Below are positions 34,830-48,980 of a stretch of 64,000 nucleotides of DNA, piece after piece. Location: the NCBI GenBank assembly GCA_037179335.1, contig JAKZHN010000007.1, positions 620,001 through 684,000 on the forward strand. Direction: 5' to 3'. Made by a program: the position numbers and the translations under genes. Positions within the stretch are counted from its first letter, which is position 1. Every line of letters begins with the position of its first letter. The notes beneath the pieces are model-generated. The model saw only the letters and a program-made list of their open reading frames with translations. It had not been told where the DNA came from and did no database searches. Origin of the DNA: Cyclaneusma minus (lineage: Eukaryota; Ascomycota; Leotiomycetes; Marthamycetales; Marthamycetaceae).

Positions 34830-35198
34830 CTATGAGCGAGCTACAGTCCCTGATATTGGAGACGACAGTGATCGAGGCGTCGGTATGCTGAGCTGGCGAG
34901 CCTCAAACTCGCGCAGATGCTGCTCCGACTGGCGCTCACCAGATTTCTGCGCCATTTCTTTTTTGTGGTGCTCAATCACCGATTCTGCTACATCCAGTCT
35001 TTCGGGACTATTAGAAATGTGACGATTGTTTTGGGCGAGGCTGTAGGTGTCATTCGTCGCTTCCCCAACCAAATGGAGCTCACTCTGGACAGAATTAAGC
35101 TGTTCTTGCAGGGAGCTGAGTTGTCCTTGAACAACTGGTGTTTGCGCATTCACTGTATGCTGGATCAATCGCAACAAAGCGGCCTCTCTTTCAGCTGA
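34830..35198 (-). CDS. Coiled-coil protein fragment
   Basis: Minus-strand frame of about 120 codons that is almost wholly heptad-like (QLSSLQEQLNSVQSELHLVG, SVIEHHKKEMAQKSGERQ) and ends in a Ser/Pro/Arg stretch. It has no ATG of its own in frame and a stop (TAG) shortly upstream that could be an intron acceptor (ATCACCTAG). It is probably an exon or remnant of another coiled-coil family member. Confidence 0.4.
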   Translation of the reverse strand, partial: SAEREAALLRLIQHTVNAQTPVVQGQLSSLQEQLNSVQSELHLVGEATNDTYSLAQNNRHISNSPERLDVAESVIEHHKKEMAQKSGERQSEQHLREFEARQLSIPTPRSLSSPISGTVARS

Positions 35199-35700
35199 TT
35201 CTTGCTTGAAGTGAGCAAACCCGGCCTAGGTGATCTCCAGCTCCTTGCTCACATCTTAAAGGGTAAGCAGCTTCTTCTCGACGAAATTGTGGATATCAGT
35301 CTGCCCGGACAATTGCTTATCGCGAGGGGCTGTCTTCTATATAGTGGTGGAGGTCGCGGTTTAGGATTATCTATGGAAATTTCACTTGGCACATCACAAG
35401 AGTTGAGATATTCTCAAAACGACAAAGACTCACGGTAAAGCAAATTCAAAATAGCAGATTCATGTCAGAACAAGATGTCCATTAGTCTGAGAGCATCAAG
35501 GGGACAGCTGCAGTAAAGTGAGGCTGCTAAAACACAGTGCGTTTGCTCAAGATATGAACTCCGTGACTCCGTATCCAGCACAATTCAGCCAGACCAAGGT
35601 CTATTCTGTCCATACTCCATGGTCCCTGCAATAATCCGACACCCTAGCCCTCATCCAATAGGCACCATTACACACTCCCGTCTGTGGCAATCGTATTGAT

Positions 35701-37071
35701 TTATCTTCGACAGATTCGGCAGCGTTGTCTTGGACTTCGGGCAGTGTTTCCGATAGTCCGTCGACCGATTTTTTTTTGGACCGTACTGATATTATTTGCC
35801 CTTTTAGAAAATAGTCCGGACTAAAGAAATTTAGTTTGGGCTTTTTATTTTTAATTTCAAACCATGGTAAAATAGCGAGACCGTGGTTTGGACTATTTAG
35901 CTATTTTTTGCCAAGATTTGCCAAGGCTTGGCGGGCACGGACAGTTACACATAGCTATTTAATTGATATAAATTCTAATTTTTAATATTTTTAAATGTAA
36001 TTAGCGTAATAGTATTTATAATTGCTTTAGCTATAAATGCATGTATTTTTTATATTAATATTTAAATTATAAGCTTTTTGAATTTCCAATTTTAAAAATC
36101 CAAAAATTTAATTAAACTAATAGGTATTAATTCTCCAAATCTAATAAAATAAATATTTTAAATTTTACAAAATTATAATAATTTCAATAATTGATAAATT
36201 TAATTTAATATTAATAAATATTATATAAATGATTTTTTTTTTTATTTTATAAAATAAAAATAAAAATAAAAGTTTATTATTAAACTATAAATATGGACAA
36301 AATTGATTTTTGCTATTTTTAGCATACCAAACCATGGCGACCATAGAGAGCTTTAATATATCACGATTTGGACTAAATAAATTTGGTTTATAGCTTTTAT
36401 AAATGATTTCAAACCCTACCGATACCGTTTAGGGCCCAAACCACGGTCTCAGACTATCGGAAACACTGACTTCGGGATTTGGCGGCGGAGCGGTTGGTAC
36501 GGCGCGGACTTTCGCTACGATCACGGGCGCGCTCCCCTTTCGAAGCTCAAGTCTTGCGCTTATTGACCTTGCCGGCGGTAGAGGGCGAGGATCAATGAGG
36601 AAATGCCGCAGCTGGGCGATCGGGGGTAGATTGGTCTTGCTCGTTGGCATTGGCGTTGGCGCTGGTATTGGCTCTCTCAGCCCTTCGGAGGTGACTAGCC
36701 ACTTCGTCCTCGACTCCAGTAGGACGGCCGTGCAAGAGATTGTTGTCCACCATGCTGGCGTTAAACACCTCGACTATGGTCTGCAGCTTCTTATGCAGAG
36801 CCACCAGAGCGGCGTTGTCCTCCTCTGACTTCTCCAATTTGGCGCGCAAGGTGGCGTTGTCGGTCTTCAGCTCATCGATTTCGCTTTCGAGACTTTCCAC
36901 TTGCTGTCTCAACACACTGTTCTCGGTTCGGTCTTCCTCGGCGACGGCGGGCTGAGGTTCGGCGGATTGGGAATCGGCGGCTTCGAAGGGAGCGGGCTCA
37001 TGAGAGGCGCGCTGCTCCTTGACGGCCTGAGCTATGCCGTTCGGATTGATGACGAGCTTGTGGTCTTGCAT
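35701..37071 (-). pseudogene. Coiled-coil/RS family pseudogene with stops and a hAT MITE insertion
   Basis: From the Met at 37071 the frame encodes a coiled coil (LRQQVESLESEIDELKTDN, about residues 50-105) and stops at TGA 36592. The same frame continues past this stop and a second TGA (36547) into an Arg/Ser-rich stretch (RARDRSESPRRTNRSAAKSR), exactly the part expected next in this family. It is then cut by the 727-bp M element at 35742-36468. Removing the element and one copy of the 8-bp duplication restores the frame: SPRQRCRICRR and a stop at 35701. CRICRR resembles the start of the family's first knuckle, but no further Cys/His follow. A shorter functional coiled-coil protein of 159 residues (36592-37071) cannot be excluded. 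Confidence 0.6.
35742..36468. mobile_element. hAT-type nonautonomous element, 727 bp
   Basis: Terminal inverted repeats CAGTGTTTCCGATAGT / ACTATCGGAAACACTG are perfect over 16 bp, and the flanks carry the perfect 8-bp duplication ACTTCGGG (35734-35741, 36469-36476). About 80 bp at the ends match the short copy at 33394-33488. The centre is AT-rich (RIP-like) and has no open frame. Confidence 0.92.
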
Positions 37072-38014
37072 TGTTTATAGATTTCGTGTGGGTGCCGTGT
37101 GGGGTATTTCGTGGGAGTTTGGGAATTTGATGGTGGCGAAGAAATTCTTGGGTGATGCGTAAATCAAGCTTAGTGGAATTCAGTAACTGGGCTTGGGAGG
37201 GTTGGAGAAGCGAGCCAAGGTGGCTGGGCTATGTCGGTTGGGCAAGCGAGCGACGACAAGGTCAGCAGCTATTGCTGTCGCAGACGATGAAAGTAAAAGA
37301 GCGTGCCGTAGTATATCTCATGTACAAACTTGGACGTAAGCCGCGCCAGGCGCAAAGCCGCTCGCTCTAATTTGTATGAGTGGAGAGCTATTTAGTATTA
37401 ATTATAGACCATTACCGTAGGTTTTCCTGTTATTTTTCTCGGTCAATCGAGTGTCAGTCAATCACTTGGACCCCTTTTTGAAACCGAGGATGTGGTCTTT
37501 GAAATCTGAACCAGTCCCCCATAGCTGGGTGAACCCCTTGTTGAATATATCGATGGCAGAAGCTTTAAATACCCTGCCAGGCAGCTGGGTGCAACATCTT
37601 TTGTTGCTGACACCCCTCAAACCTAAATAGGTCACTCACACCTAGGTCAAACACTCAAACTTGAATCAATCACTCAGATCTGGGCCAGGTATCTAAACTC
37701 TACAGTGGAACAAGGATAACCGGATAGCCCGGGTTTCTAGGATCATGATTACACAAGTCATTAGTACATACTTCAAGTTTCTTGCAAGCTTCCATATCTC
37801 TTGGAATATCCCAATCATTGGGAAAATTATTCGGAAGTTAAACCCAAAAGCTTTCGAATTACTTGAAATGTCCAAAGTTGCTTAGAACAATCTAAGTAAT
37901 GAAGGACAATCCAGAGTGTGAACGAAAATGTCTACCTTGAACAATCGAGCACGGATGTTTTTGGCCGTCTGTATTTGAACCATGCCATTTTCAAGCAGCT
38001 GCTCATCGATATAC
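37072..38014. other. Intergenic region before the AT-rich island
   Basis: Upstream region of the pseudogene, then 19-bp-period arrays at about 37615-37690 (AAACACTCAAACTTGAATC) and 37785-37900 (TCTTGGAATATCCCAATCA). No gene seen. Confidence 0.45.
37615..37690. repeat. 19-bp-period array
   Basis: Three or four units in a row with exact 19-bp spacing: GGTCACTCACACCTAGGTC, AAACACTCAAACTTGAATC, AATCACTCAGATCTGGGCC. Confidence 0.65.
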
Positions 38015-38023
38015 ATATTTATG

Positions 38024-38420
38024 TTATCCTGCTCGTTACGTGCAAGTAAGGGATTAGTGTTTGGCGGAAAGCAGCTTGAATTAAAACTATTAAAAGCTTT
38101 TAAAGCTCCAAAAAGCTCTTTTTTATATCTAAATACCTCCTTTTTTCTTTTTTGATAGCGAAAAAAATAAAAAAAGCTTTTAAAAATTTAAATCGGCCAC
38201 TAGCTATAGAAAAAAATAAATGATTATATACACGGAAATAAAAAAGTGAAAATTAAAATACCTGATAGTTTTTAAATTAATATATATATATATATATATA
38301 AATTTAAAGCTTTTAAAAGCTTTAATTTCCTTATTTGCCCTTTTGCAAGCTTTTTTGCATTGGGCCAATATTTTCCAAACTGGCTATACTATTAGATAAT
38401 TTGTTTTATATAAAACCATT
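38024..38420. mobile_element. Short copy (397 bp) of the island's outer transposon
   Basis: Begins TTATCCTGCTCGTTACG and ends ATAAAACCATT. Its first 170 and last 130 bp match the two ends of the 12.3-kb copy that follows. It is flanked by ATATTTATG (38015-38023) and ATATTTATA (38421-38429), mutated forms of the 9-bp sequence ACATCTATG at the far end of the island. The first 70 bp are unmutated. A (TA)n run lies near 38279-38300. No clear terminal inverted repeat, so the class is unresolved; a 9-bp duplication would fit Mutator-like elements. Confidence 0.6.
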
Positions 38421-41324
38421 ATATTTATATTATCCTGCTTATTATATGCAAATAAAAAATTAATATTTGGCGAAAAGCAGTTTAAATTAAAGCTTTTAAA
38501 GTTTTTTAAAGCTTTAAAAGGCTTTTTTTTTTATTTAGATGCTTTTCTTTTTCTTTTTTAATAGCGAGAAAAGTAAAAAACGCTTTGAAAAACTTAAATT
38601 GGCTAAGCGAAACGCCAATGCAAAAAAAACGTTAAATAATAGCATATCAAATTGCGCTAAATAATAATGGCTAAAAATAATAATTAATAATATGGAAATT
38701 TGCTTTTTAAGCAATAATAATTTATAAAAATAAAGAATACTATAAAGAATATTTATTAATAATAAAATATAATGCAAAAATAAAAAAGCTATAATAAATA
38801 TTAAATGCTTTTTTAAATCGCAAAATTAATATTAAAAATAAAATCTATAAAAAAGCATTTGCTAAAAATATATTTAATGCAATAATTAAAAAAGCAATAG
38901 TTTTAAAATATTGCAAAAAATTAATAATCTAGCTTTTTAATATCCTTATTAAAAACGCTTTAATTAATAATATATTGCATAATTTCATAATAAAAGCTAT
39001 ATTTTTTAATTTTGAAAATTAAAATATTTATTTAATAAAAGCAATTATAAAAGCGAAAAATAAATTGCTTGCGTAAAAAAGCAGCGCTATTAAAAACATA
39101 GCAATACTTTTAAAAGCTGCGGATTTAAAAAAAAATGCTATAATTAAATATATTTAATTCCCAGTTTTAGCTAATATAATTTTTATATTTTTATAATTAT
39201 AATTTATTTTGCTAAAGCAAAAATAAAATATTGTATAATTGCCGCTTTTATTAAAAATAATATTTTAGTATTATAGCTTTATTTTAAAAAATAAAAAGCA
39301 ATTTGCAATTTGTTTTATAAATAATTTTACCTAGCTCACAAAAGCCGCTTTAAGCTATTTTAATTGCAATATTGAAATTTAAATTAGCTTTAATTTTATA
39401 TAATAAAATATAAATAAAAAATAATAATGCAAATTTTATTATAATTTGCAATTGCTAAAATATAATCGGAATTGCCTTTTTTATTAGCTAATTGGTTTTT
39501 ATTTATTTAATGCTATTTATTTTGTTTTAAATTATAAATATTTAAATAGTATAAAAAAATATTATATTGATATAATATACACAAATAGCTAATATTGCTA
39601 ATATAATTAGAATTGCAAAAAGCTTGCCTTGTTTTAGGGTTCAAAGGCTTTAAATTTATAATATATTTATTTTATAAGCATTTATTTAAATATTGGCTAG
39701 ATTTTATAGCTATATAAAATATAAAAATTTTAATATAATTTTTAATAAAAGCGATATTTATTATAAATGCCTAATATTAAGCCATTTTATAAAACAATAT
39801 TAAATTATAATAAAAAGCTTAATAATTTTAAATTAATCAAATAATAATGCAAAAAAGCCAAAATTTGCTATTTGGAATATTAATTAATCCTTTAAATTAA
39901 TTTTAATAAAAAAAAGCATTTGAAATTTTTTTGAAATTTTGAGCAAATATATAAATTTTAAAATAATATTATAATATATTGCCAGCAATAGCAAATTGCA
40001 AAATAATGTATTTTAGTCCGGATTTTTTAAAATAAATTTTATAATATTTATAATAATAATAATGCTATTAGTATTAATTTTTTTAAAATATATGCAATTT
40101 TTATTACCTTTTGTATATAAATATTGAAGTAGCAAGCCAAGTATTTAATTATTTATATTAAAATGCAATAGCGATGCTTTAGCTAATTTTAATAGCATTG
40201 ATAAAGCAATTGCAAAAATATAGGACCGTGTAAGCTAGCTTATATATAATTGCTAATTATTATAATAAATAAAGCAAAAATAAATATAAAATATACTAAG
40301 GCCAATAGCTAAAATATTTATAAATAGGTAAAATTGCTTTTGGCGATTTATTTTAATAAAGCAAACGCTGTTTTATATAGGGAAAAGACAACTTATTTTT
40401 TTTAATTTTTGCTAAAATGCAAAAAAAATATAAAAAGTATAAAGCTTGGAAATTAATAATAAAAAATTATATATATATCTATTCTTTTAGCTATATTATG
40501 AAAGTATAAAGCATAAAATATTAATAAATTAATTAAGAATTAAATATTATAAAAAGGAAATTGCGCAGTATTTAGCAAATTTGGCAATTAAATCTTATAT
40601 TTATACTATTGTTTTTAAAATATTTAAAATATTATAATAATTATATTAATTAAAAGGCCAAAAATTTTAACCGCGGATTTTTTTATAAATTTCCTTTTAT
40701 TTTATAGGATTTTTAAAGCAAGATAAAGCAAATTATAGCTATTTTTTTATATAAAAATGCAATAAAATAAATGCAATAGGAAAATAAAAATGTCATTATT
40801 AAAATAATAATGCAGAAATAAATTAGAAAATTATATTTGAATTATTTATTTAAACGCTTTTCTAAAAGAATTGAAAATTATTGGAAAAATTGCTAATTTA
40901 AAAATTAAAAAGCATTTTATAAAGGTTTAGCTATTTTATATAAAGCCAAAAAGCTATTAATGCGCCGGCGCTATTAGAATAATGCGAAAGGCGTTTTTTA
41001 TGTATTTTTTTTAAAAAATAAAACTATAAAGGCCGGTCTTTTATATAATATATAAAATATTGTAATTGTTTTTAAAAAATATAATTATTAATTAAGCGCT
41101 GGGAAGAATATAATAAATAATAAATAATATACCAGCTCTTGCAATTTTGAAAGCCTTTCAATACTAGATTTAAAAAAAAGAATTAATAGCTAGCCGAGGC
41201 TGGAAAATATGAAATGGATCCTGCCGAGCTGGGCATTAATTATAATTATTTAATTAAATTTTAAAAAATATATACGGTATATTAATAGGTTTTTAAATAT
41301 TATTTTTCAAAAAAAGCCAAAATA

Positions 41325-41551
41325 TATTGGTTTTATTCACAGGTAAATAAAAAATAAAATATAGAATTGCATATGCAAAAGCTCCAATAAGGGTAGATAT
41401 TATAATATACGTTATATTGTGTTTAGGAAAAAAGAGTCGCTGGCGCAGGCATGGAAATAGCTAAAGCTATTTCTAGTCTTGGCGCTAGCATTTAAAGCCC
41501 TTAGCTTTCCAATGCCAATGGCCCGTGCGCTGGCTGCTGCAGAAATTAATA
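41325..41551. repeat. Left LTR, 227 bp
   Basis: Contains a GC-richer core (about 41430-41545, GGCGCTAGC, GCGCTGGCTGCTGC) shared with the right LTR, which has kept more G and C. Confidence 0.85.
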
Positions 41552-44500
41552 TTGGATTTTTTTAATAGTAAAAAACCAGTAATCGCTGCAGCCAATTTTT
41601 TTTTCAAATTATATTTAAAATATTTATTTTAATTTCGTTTTTTTTATTCGCTTTTAAACGATCCATTTATTTTTTAATTTTAATTTTAGTATAATTAATA
41701 AAAATAAAGATTTTAAAAGCTTTATTAAAAATAGCCTTAATTATAAAATTAGCTGAATTATTATTAACATAAATTTATTTAATTTTTTAAAATTCCCTTT
41801 TTTTATAGCTTTGCCTTAGGTAAAAAATGTTTACTATTAGCCTTTTCTTTATAATTGTTTCTAGCTTGACTAGTTACTTATATAAATTTAAAAAGTTTAT
41901 ATAAATAATAACGGATATCGAGTAAATATTAAGCTTTTTAGCAATTGTATTTAAAATAAATAATATAGCTATAACTATATCCGTTTTTTATATTATAGCC
42001 AAAATCTTTAAGGCTAATATAAATTTGGTAATTCTTTTTAATTTGGTAAATAATTAATAAAGGAGATTTTTAATTATACTATTTTTTTTAGCGTTTATGA
42101 AATTCTGCTTATTTAACAATATAATAATATAGCCTAATTGGCTATTTAAGTTTTTATTATTGGCAAATAAGCCACTAATATAAACAAATAGCTTTATGAT
42201 ATTCAAATCCAAAAGCTTATAAATCAATTCCCAATTTAGATTATTTATATACTAATTAAGCCGTTTATTTAAGACTCTTTTTTTTTGATTTTTTTTAACT
42301 TATTTTATTGTCCGATTTATCTAATTAACAAGATTTACAATTGCCGTCTATTATATATATATTTTAAGCTTATAATAAAAAACCAATTGCAGGAAAAAAA
42401 CTTATTATCCGGGTTATATTGGAACCTTTTTAGCGGGGTTTGTAAATTATACTATTAAGCCGGAATTAAATAGCTTTTAAAAAAACCTAATAAATGGATT
42501 AAAATAAGTTAAAGCCTTTTAGTATAGTTTAACAAGACCAAAGACTATATTATTGCCTTAATTATTATTATTATAAGAATATAGGCGGATTTTTAAGAAT
42601 ATATATTTTTATAAACTTTAAATAATATTATCTAGACTTGGATATATTTTATATACTTTCTCCTATTATTATAACTTGTATTTTTTTACAACTTTTATAA
42701 TTAAGTTTTTACTAATTTATATACTCGCCCCATTAAAAAAAAGCTTTTTTAAAACTAAATAAGTCGCCTTAAATACCTATTATACCATTATTTAAAAACC
42801 TAATAAACCTTATAAAAAATAGCAATTAATCGCCTATTTAAAATAAATAGTTTGTATTATTAGTTTGGTGGTACTATTTTAAAGGATTTAATTTATTAAT
42901 ATATAGTTTAGCTATCCTATTAAAAAAGGTGGCTAGCTTTAAATAGAAGTTTTGAAAAGCGAGAAAAACAAAACGAAAAAAAAAGAAAAAGCGGATAAAA
43001 AAAAGAAAAAAGAAAAAGAGAGTGGTATAAATAGTAATAGACTAGCTTTAAAAATAAGTTTGATAATCTATTTAATTGCGGGTTTTTTCAAAAATAAAAA
43101 AATAAAAACCCGGAAAGGATTACCGATAAATATAATAAATATTATAATAGGTTTGCTAATATAGCTTTAATATAAATTAATTAATTAACTTTTGCCAGCT
43201 ATTATTAAGTTATTGGGTTTATTAATTAAGTCGTTAATAAAACTTAATAATATTAATAATAATAATAATAATAAAATTTAAAATTTCCTTTGTCTTTTAT
43301 TTTATATTATAAATTTTCTCTATATTGCTATTAACCAATTCTTTTTTAATTTATTAATCTATCATAAATATAACGCAGGCATTAATATAATATTTATATT
43401 AAAAGCGCAAATTATTAGCTTCATTAAATTTTGCCTTTTTAATATAATTTGTTTTTATACAGCAATGCATTCTAATATAAACTGCTTATATTTATAAAAC
43501 ATAAAATTATCAAAGCCATTAATTTAAATATTTATAAAATAAAAACGCAAAGCATTATTAAATTTTGCAATTCTTTTGCAAAAAGAATTGCAATATATAC
43601 AAATAATAAAAAACTTTTAATTGTTAATTAAAAACTTTATATATTGCAGCTTTTTAAAAATATTTCAAAATTTAATTATTTTAAGGGTTTTTTCAATTTG
43701 TTATATAATTTTTACAAAATAAATAATTTAAATAAAACCAAAATATGCATTGCGCCCTATAATATTAATATTATTTATATAGCTATTTTATTTAATTCTT
43801 TTTTAACTAGCTCTAATTGCCAAAAATTACTATAAATAATAATATTAAAATCCCCAAAAAACTTATTATTCTTTAAAAACAATATTTATCGCAGCTTTTA
43901 ATTTAATATATTAAATATTTTAAAATTAATTATATTTCTTCTTCTTAATAATAAAGTACTTAATATAGCAAAATATTTTTTGCAAATTTTAAATGCGTAT
44001 AATTATTAAATCCAAATTTTTAGCCTTTGAAAAAATAAGAAAATAAAAATAATCTTTTTTTAAAAAAATTAAAACCTGCAATTTCTATAAATACCACCTA
44101 TTGTATAAATAAAGGCTTGCTATTTTCTTAGATTAAAATTTCCAATTTAATATATATTTATATTACTATATAAAATTTGCCAATTTTGGCAAATTTATTA
44201 TAATTTATAAGCAGCTAGAAAAACTGCTTATTTGCAAAATCGGCAATATAATAATTTACTATTATATTATAAAAAATATATTATGTAAATATTAATGTTT
44301 TTATCGGCTGTATTTTTGGCAAAATCATACCGCTTTTCACAATTTGAGTTTTTACTATTTTCTATTAAAAGAAATTCGGCAAATTTAAAAAATGAATTTT
44401 ATTAATATTGCAATTACCAAATACAATAGCCTTTATTTTTATAATATTTACCAAATTATTACGCAAATCTTTATTAGCGGCTATTTTTCAATTAGTTTAT

Positions 44501-47500
44501 ATACGTTTAGTTTTTCTTTGCAATTGTATATGTTCTCCTTTTTATTTAAACTTTTATTTCTATTTGTTTGTTTTTTTTTAAAAAAAAAATTAAAAAAGTT
44601 ATTTTTATACTTATAATAATAATAGCAATATTTAAATACTTTAATACAATTGGGAAATACTTCACTATTTTAAATTAAAAAATCCTTAAATTATTTAAAC
44701 AAATAATAAAGCATTATTTTTATTTAATAATAATTAAAATAAATAGCACCGTTTTTATTACACTTGTAATTCGAATAATAATAAATAATGCAAACAAGCG
44801 CTTTAAATTTAATATAAACATTACAATAATTTTAAAATTTAATAAAGTTTTAAAAAAATTAAATGGCGCCTTTTAAAATTCATATATTTTAATAAAACCA
44901 ATATTGCAAGCGTATTAAGCCTTAGCACGCTTTTAAACTTATTAATATTCAAAATTAAAGCAATTTAAATAATTCTTTTTCCAATTTTTTCTAATAATTT
45001 TCCAATGCTATTTTATAATTTTTTTATTAATTTTTATTATACGGTTTTGGTATCTTTTTATAATTAATTTGCTTTTTATTTTTAAACTTTTTTTTTTAAT
45101 TTTAATAAATTCGGGCTAGTTTTATTAAAAACAATAATTTAAATTTTTGATAATCCAATTTAAATGCTTTAGCAAAATTTTTAAAAAAAATATAGCATAT
45201 TTTTTCAACTAACCAATTTCTTTTAATAAGTTTATTTAGCAATTTTGCTATAAAAGAAAACCAAAAATGGCACGATTATTGCTAATATGTTTAATAATTT
45301 ATTTTGCTATTTTTAAATAGAATTTCAATTTTTGTTTTAAATTTAAAATAATATTTAAAAATATATTTAATTAAAAAATATATACCAATATATAATTAAA
45401 TATTTATATTTGCTAATTAGCCAAAAATTGATTTTAATATATATTAATTTATATAACCTTTTTTAAAGCAAATTTCTAAGCCTTTTTATTAATATTTTTA
45501 ATAATTTCTACCTTGGGCTTAAAAAAGCGGAAAATATAATAGCAGTATTTTAATTTATTTGTTTATATATTTGGAAAATATTTATTGAATTAGCAAATTG
45601 CTTTTTTAAATGCTTTATTATTTTAAATAGAAAAACTATAAAATTGCAAATAAAATTGATTTAATTAGTTTCCGGATTTAAAACTATAATAAATTTTGCA
45701 TAATATTTAGTAAATTTTTAACGCTATTTTTTCATATTACCTTTTATTTTTAGCACCTTCGCTAATTAATAAATACTATAAATATAGCTATTTCCTTTTA
45801 TTTGCTATTTATATTTATACTAATAATTAATAATATTAAATAAAAATTGCAAAATCTATTTAAAAAATATTTTTTAATAAATATCAAAATATTGCGCCAA
45901 AATATACGAACTATTTTATATATTTTAAAATACCTTTTTTTTTTTTTTTACAAAAACTTTATTATATTTTGGAAAAGACCAATAAAAGTTATTTTATTAA
46001 TAGTCTGAATAATTAAATATAATAAAACATACTTTTTATAATAATAGCTATATAGCTTATAATTTTAAGCAAATGCCTTTTAAATTTAAAAAAAAACAAA
46101 TACCCCGCAGCTAAATACTATATTGAATAATTAAATTCAGCAAAAGATCGTCCTTATTAAAAGCTATTTTTAATTTATTCAAAAGTATTCTTTTAAGCCA
46201 AAATTTTAATTTATATAATAATTGGCAATCTCTCAAATTTTAAAATATATTTTTTTAATTAAAAAGAAATACCAAAATTTAAAATAACGCTTAAATTGTT
46301 TATTATAATACTATAATAAATATTCGCCCCACTATTAAAAAATCACTTTCCTAATTTTAAAATTATTGAAATTACTAGCGCTTTTAGGAAAAAGCAAAAG
46401 AAAACTATTATATATAATTAAACAATTTATACAAATTTATTAATAGAAATTTATTTTATTTTAAAAGCAAAAGCATATTTAATAAACTATAGCAATTTGC
46501 TTTATATAGCTCATATAATTTAAATAATGCTTTAAATTATACCAATTTTAATTTTATTATGCTTTATATTAAAAATATATAAAAAAAACAAATTTAAAAG
46601 CATTGGCATTATTAATAATAAAGTCCAAATTAAATAAAATTGCATTAAGGCCCTTATTTGCCTAATATTTTATATTATCGCTTTACTTTTTTATAATTAA
46701 AAGCATATTGCTAGTAATTAAACCATTTATAAAAAGCTAATTTAAATGATTTTAATTAATATAAATGTTTTTATAATTAAAATAATTTTTTTTAGCATTT
46801 TTAATTATATTTTCACAATATTATGGCAAATTTTAAAATCGCGTTTAAATTAGCGCTAATAGCAGTTATTATCTCTATTTTATATTAATTGCAAAAAATA
46901 ATAGTAATTTCGCTTGGCAAATAAAGCAAAATATAAAGCAATTTATTATTATTTTATATAAAATTATAATAATATCTAGTATAATTATATTAGCAATTTT
47001 TATAGCGCGCAAATATATATTGCAAATAAACCATTGCTATAAATAGTTTTTTTATTTATATTAGAAAGGAAAAAAAATTCCTTTTTTATTTAAAAATAGA
47101 TCTTTAAAATCCATATTATTCTATACGCTATAAAAAAAATTATTATTAATTCTTTCTTTTTGCTTAATTTAAGCATAACTTTAATATTAAACTATTTTAT
47201 TTTATATTTGGGATAAAATAATATAGCTTTAATTTCCAATTTATTTGTAAATATTTTAAATTTTCCAGCTAATATTAAATGTTTAAAAAATAAAAGCCCT
47301 GGCGAACCCGCTAAGGTCTCGGTTTTCTCTCTTAAAAACAAAAGCGAAAAGAAAAACTCTAAATAAAATTAATAAAGGCAAAAATAAAAATAAAAAGCAA
47401 AATAATATTAAAAAGCACGGCGCTGCTGGTCAAATATTTGCGCATCTCTATTTTAATTAGCTTCGCTATAGATTTCCGAAATAAAAAACAAAATATTATT

Positions 47501-48980
47501 TTTTTAGAAAAAAACTAAAATAAAAGCAATATTGGGAAAAGAATTAGCATTAATTTTTGCAATTTTTTTATAGTATATTTATTTCCATTATTATTATTAT
47601 TCGCTACTTTCTTTGCTATTGCAATATTAAAAAAAATTATAAAAGCAATAGGCATATATTTTTATAAATAGCCTAACCTATATTTAAATAATTAAACTTT
47701 TACTTAGCTTTATTTTTATTTTTATTTTTATTTTTATTTGCCGCCTTATTATTTTTATTAATAGGCCAAAGCTAAGCAAAAAATTTCAATTTGGCTTCAA
47801 GCAAACAATTTTAGCAAAAGGATACTGTTTGGAATTAACCTTTAAATTTTAAAAAAGCTATAGTAATAGCGAATATAAAGGCAATTGCGCGATATTTTAA
47901 TATTATTTTTAATTAATAATACAAATTGCAAATATTTTAAAAATTGGCAATTCATTTTTTTTTTTTTTGCAAAAACGGATATATATTTTATATTAACGCA
48001 ATTGGAATAAATCCAAAAAAATATTACTAAAAATAATATAATTGATATAATTCAAATTGCATAAACAAAAATATAATAAAAATAAAAATAAAATATATCT
48101 ACAATTTGCAAATAGCTAGTAAATATAAATAAAAACAAATTGCAATAGCAAAAAAAGGAAAAATTAAAATAAATTGCAAATATAGCAAGCCGTAGCGAAA
48201 AAGGAAAAATAAGAATATAATTAAAGTAAGCAGCAATTAAAATATAATAAAAACAGCGCAAATGCAATAAAAATGCAATAAAAATAAATTGCCAAATTAT
48301 TAAAATATATTTAAAGTACAATAAAACTCAAAATATAATAAAAGTATAATAAAAATAATTACAATTGAGATATAATTGAAACGCAATAAAATATTAAATA
48401 CAAATACAAAAGCATAATTATATAATTGTTTTTTAATAGAAATTATTTTTAGATTAATTAAATTGCTTTGTATTAAAACGGCTTTTATTTTAATCCTTTT
48501 ACTAATAAAATTTTAAATGGAGAAATTATAATTAGCAGCTTCGTTTATATTACGCCATTATTTAACTCGCTGGGCTTATACGCAATGGCTTCGTTTCGGC
48601 TGCGCTGCTAATAAATTTAAATTGCGCAATTAATTTGTAAAGTTTTGCTATGCTGAAATTTAAAGCTTGGTATTTTATTATATTCGAAAGGGCACAATTG
48701 CGCATTTAAATTGGAAAAACTGCGCAAAGTACTGATTTAAAAAAGCTATAGCTTTAAAATTGCAAAGGTTTTAAATGTATTGTAAATCGCCGTAATAAAC
48801 GCAATTTTAAACAAATTTTAGGTTTTTAAGCAAAGCTAAAAAAGTAAAATTTAAAAAAAGCCTTGGAAAAATTTAGCGCTTAAATTGCAGACTCTCCATT
48901 AGCGCAATAATTTGGTGTCGCGAAATTGCCTTTTTTAAAAAAAGACTTTGCTTATTTGCGTTTAGAAAAACGCTAATTAG

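Noticed and set aside
42952..43164. Lys-rich open frame in the AT island
   Set aside because: Poly-A driven codons inside a RIP-degraded retrotransposon.
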